6,937 nt of DNA from an uncultured bacterium (GTDB taxonomy: Bacteria > Patescibacteriota > Microgenomatia > UBA8517). The notes below the pieces were generated by a model. It was not told the origin of the DNA, searched no databases, and saw only the letters and a list, made by a program, of their open reading frames with translations. The stretch lies in the NCBI GenBank assembly GCA_937928235.1, contig CALEZE010000134.1, forward strand, positions 1 through 6,937. The letters run 5' to 3'. Positions 6,336 through 6,937 of this stretch are shown piece after piece. Every line of letters starts with the position of its first letter. Within the stretch, counting starts at the first letter, position 1. The position numbers and the translations under genes were made by a program.

Positions 6336-6937
6336 ATGCAAAACACTTCCACCAACTTTGCCGGGCAGCAATCAGGGGAGAGGGTGCTTTACCATTCCGG
6401 GCAACATGCTGCAGCACTCGTTCCTGGCACAATTAAGGTTCTTGCCCTTGCCATTATCTGGGTTTTTCTTTTCGTTATCCTTAGCCAATTTGGTTTTGGC
6501 TCTCTTGGTATAGGGATTGTTCTTGCCCTTATAACGCTGGTTGCAGGAATTCCACTTGTGCGCATGATGCAACAGAAAAACACTTTTTATGTTACAGACA
6601 GGCGCGTTGTCCGTTTCGAGGCAAATACGCCTTTTACGGCTAGAACAAGGAGCCTAAGTTGGAGCGATGCGGTAAAAACAAAAACATACCCACCCAATAT
6701 TTTTTGGAAAATGATAAATGTAGGTACTGTGGTAATTCATTCACAGTCCACATTTGTGCAGGGGAATGAGCCACGAACTGGCGAAGCGCTTTCGAACGAC
6801 GATATTGATTTGGTGCACACCTATTATTACGAAGACTTGGGTAACTATATAGATAAGGTCATTTATCTTTATAAAAATAATGCTTCGGAATTAGCTTCAC
6901 TTAAGGGGTTTGTGCCCAAACCAAGAGGGCAAAGAGA
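6336..6937 (+). CDS. Membrane-anchored bacterial PH-domain protein (partial, 3' end off window)
   Basis: The reading frame opens at ATG 6336 and runs to the window edge, giving 200 residues without a stop. The N-terminus (14-20, G-E-R-V-L-Y-H) is the usual lead-in of bacterial PH-domain (bPH2, YdbS/YdbT-like) membrane proteins. Two transmembrane segments follow at about 32-51 and 56-75. Next comes F-Y-V-T-D-R-R-V-V-R-F-E (84-95), the first strands of the PH fold, then L-S-W-S-D-A-V (107-113) and N-V-G-T-V-V-I (128-134), again typical. Residues 145-200 are polar, Tyr/Asp-rich, and not recognised. The biochemical role of this family is poorly known. There is no SD; an extended -10 is just upstream. 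It is divergent from tRNA-Ile. Confidence 0.75.
   Translation, partial: MQNTSTNFAGQQSGERVLYHSGQHAAALVPGTIKVLALAIIWVFLFVILSQFGFGSLGIGIVLALITLVAGIPLVRMMQQKNTFYVTDRRVVRFEANTPFTARTRSLSWSDAVKTKTYPPNIFWKMINVGTVVIHSQSTFVQGNEPRTGEALSNDDIDLVHTYYYEDLGNYIDKVIYLYKNNASELASLKGFVPKPRGQR

Overview
The window looks like chromosomal DNA of a Candidate Phyla Radiation bacterium (Patescibacteria), perhaps of the Microgenomates or Katanobacteria (WWE3) side. The evidence is a complete but shortened and divergent 16S rRNA gene (about 1455 nt) with substitutions at normally universal sites, a 16S gene with no 23S or tRNA directly after it, compact genes, and a VirD4/TraG-like ATPase of a kind often seen in these genomes. 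The phylum-level placement is fairly safe; the class is a guess made without a tree. UGA appears to be a normal stop codon, because the DedA gene ends with TGA in an ATGA overlap with the next start.

Layout, left to right. Positions 1-113 hold no confident gene. A promoter then drives a two-gene operon: a DedA-family membrane transporter and, overlapping it by 4 nt, a DUF84/YjjX-type inosine/xanthosine triphosphatase. Two short plus-strand units follow: a small excisionase-type helix-turn-helix protein and a P-loop nucleotide-kinase-like protein whose P-loop is atypical. Next comes the 16S rRNA unit: a good promoter at 2229-2256, a leader with a terminator-like hairpin and a competing pairing, a boxA-like element, one arm of a long processing stem, the 16S gene (about 2428-3882), a trailer with small hairpins, and the matching second arm ending at 4005. 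A 714-residue VirD4/TraG-like ATPase converges on it from the minus strand. To its right are a minus-strand tRNA-Ile(GAT) with its own promoter and, divergently, the start of a membrane-anchored bacterial PH-domain protein that runs off the right edge.

Three themes stand out. First, each of the five protein-coding transcription units has a TAnnnT -10 hexamer ending only 5-9 nt before the start codon, so the mRNAs should be leaderless or nearly so; the only gene inside an operon instead has an AAAGGA Shine-Dalgarno, although the 16S keeps a normal anti-SD. Second, the 16S is flanked by a 30-position double-strand processing stem (27 Watson-Crick pairs, 2 wobbles, 1 mismatch), which shows that it is made and processed as a stand-alone transcript. 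Third, a terminator-like hairpin with an alternative pairing sits between the best 16S promoter and the processing stem, which suggests attenuation of rRNA synthesis or a short leader RNA. No CRISPR array, insertion sequence or prophage was seen.
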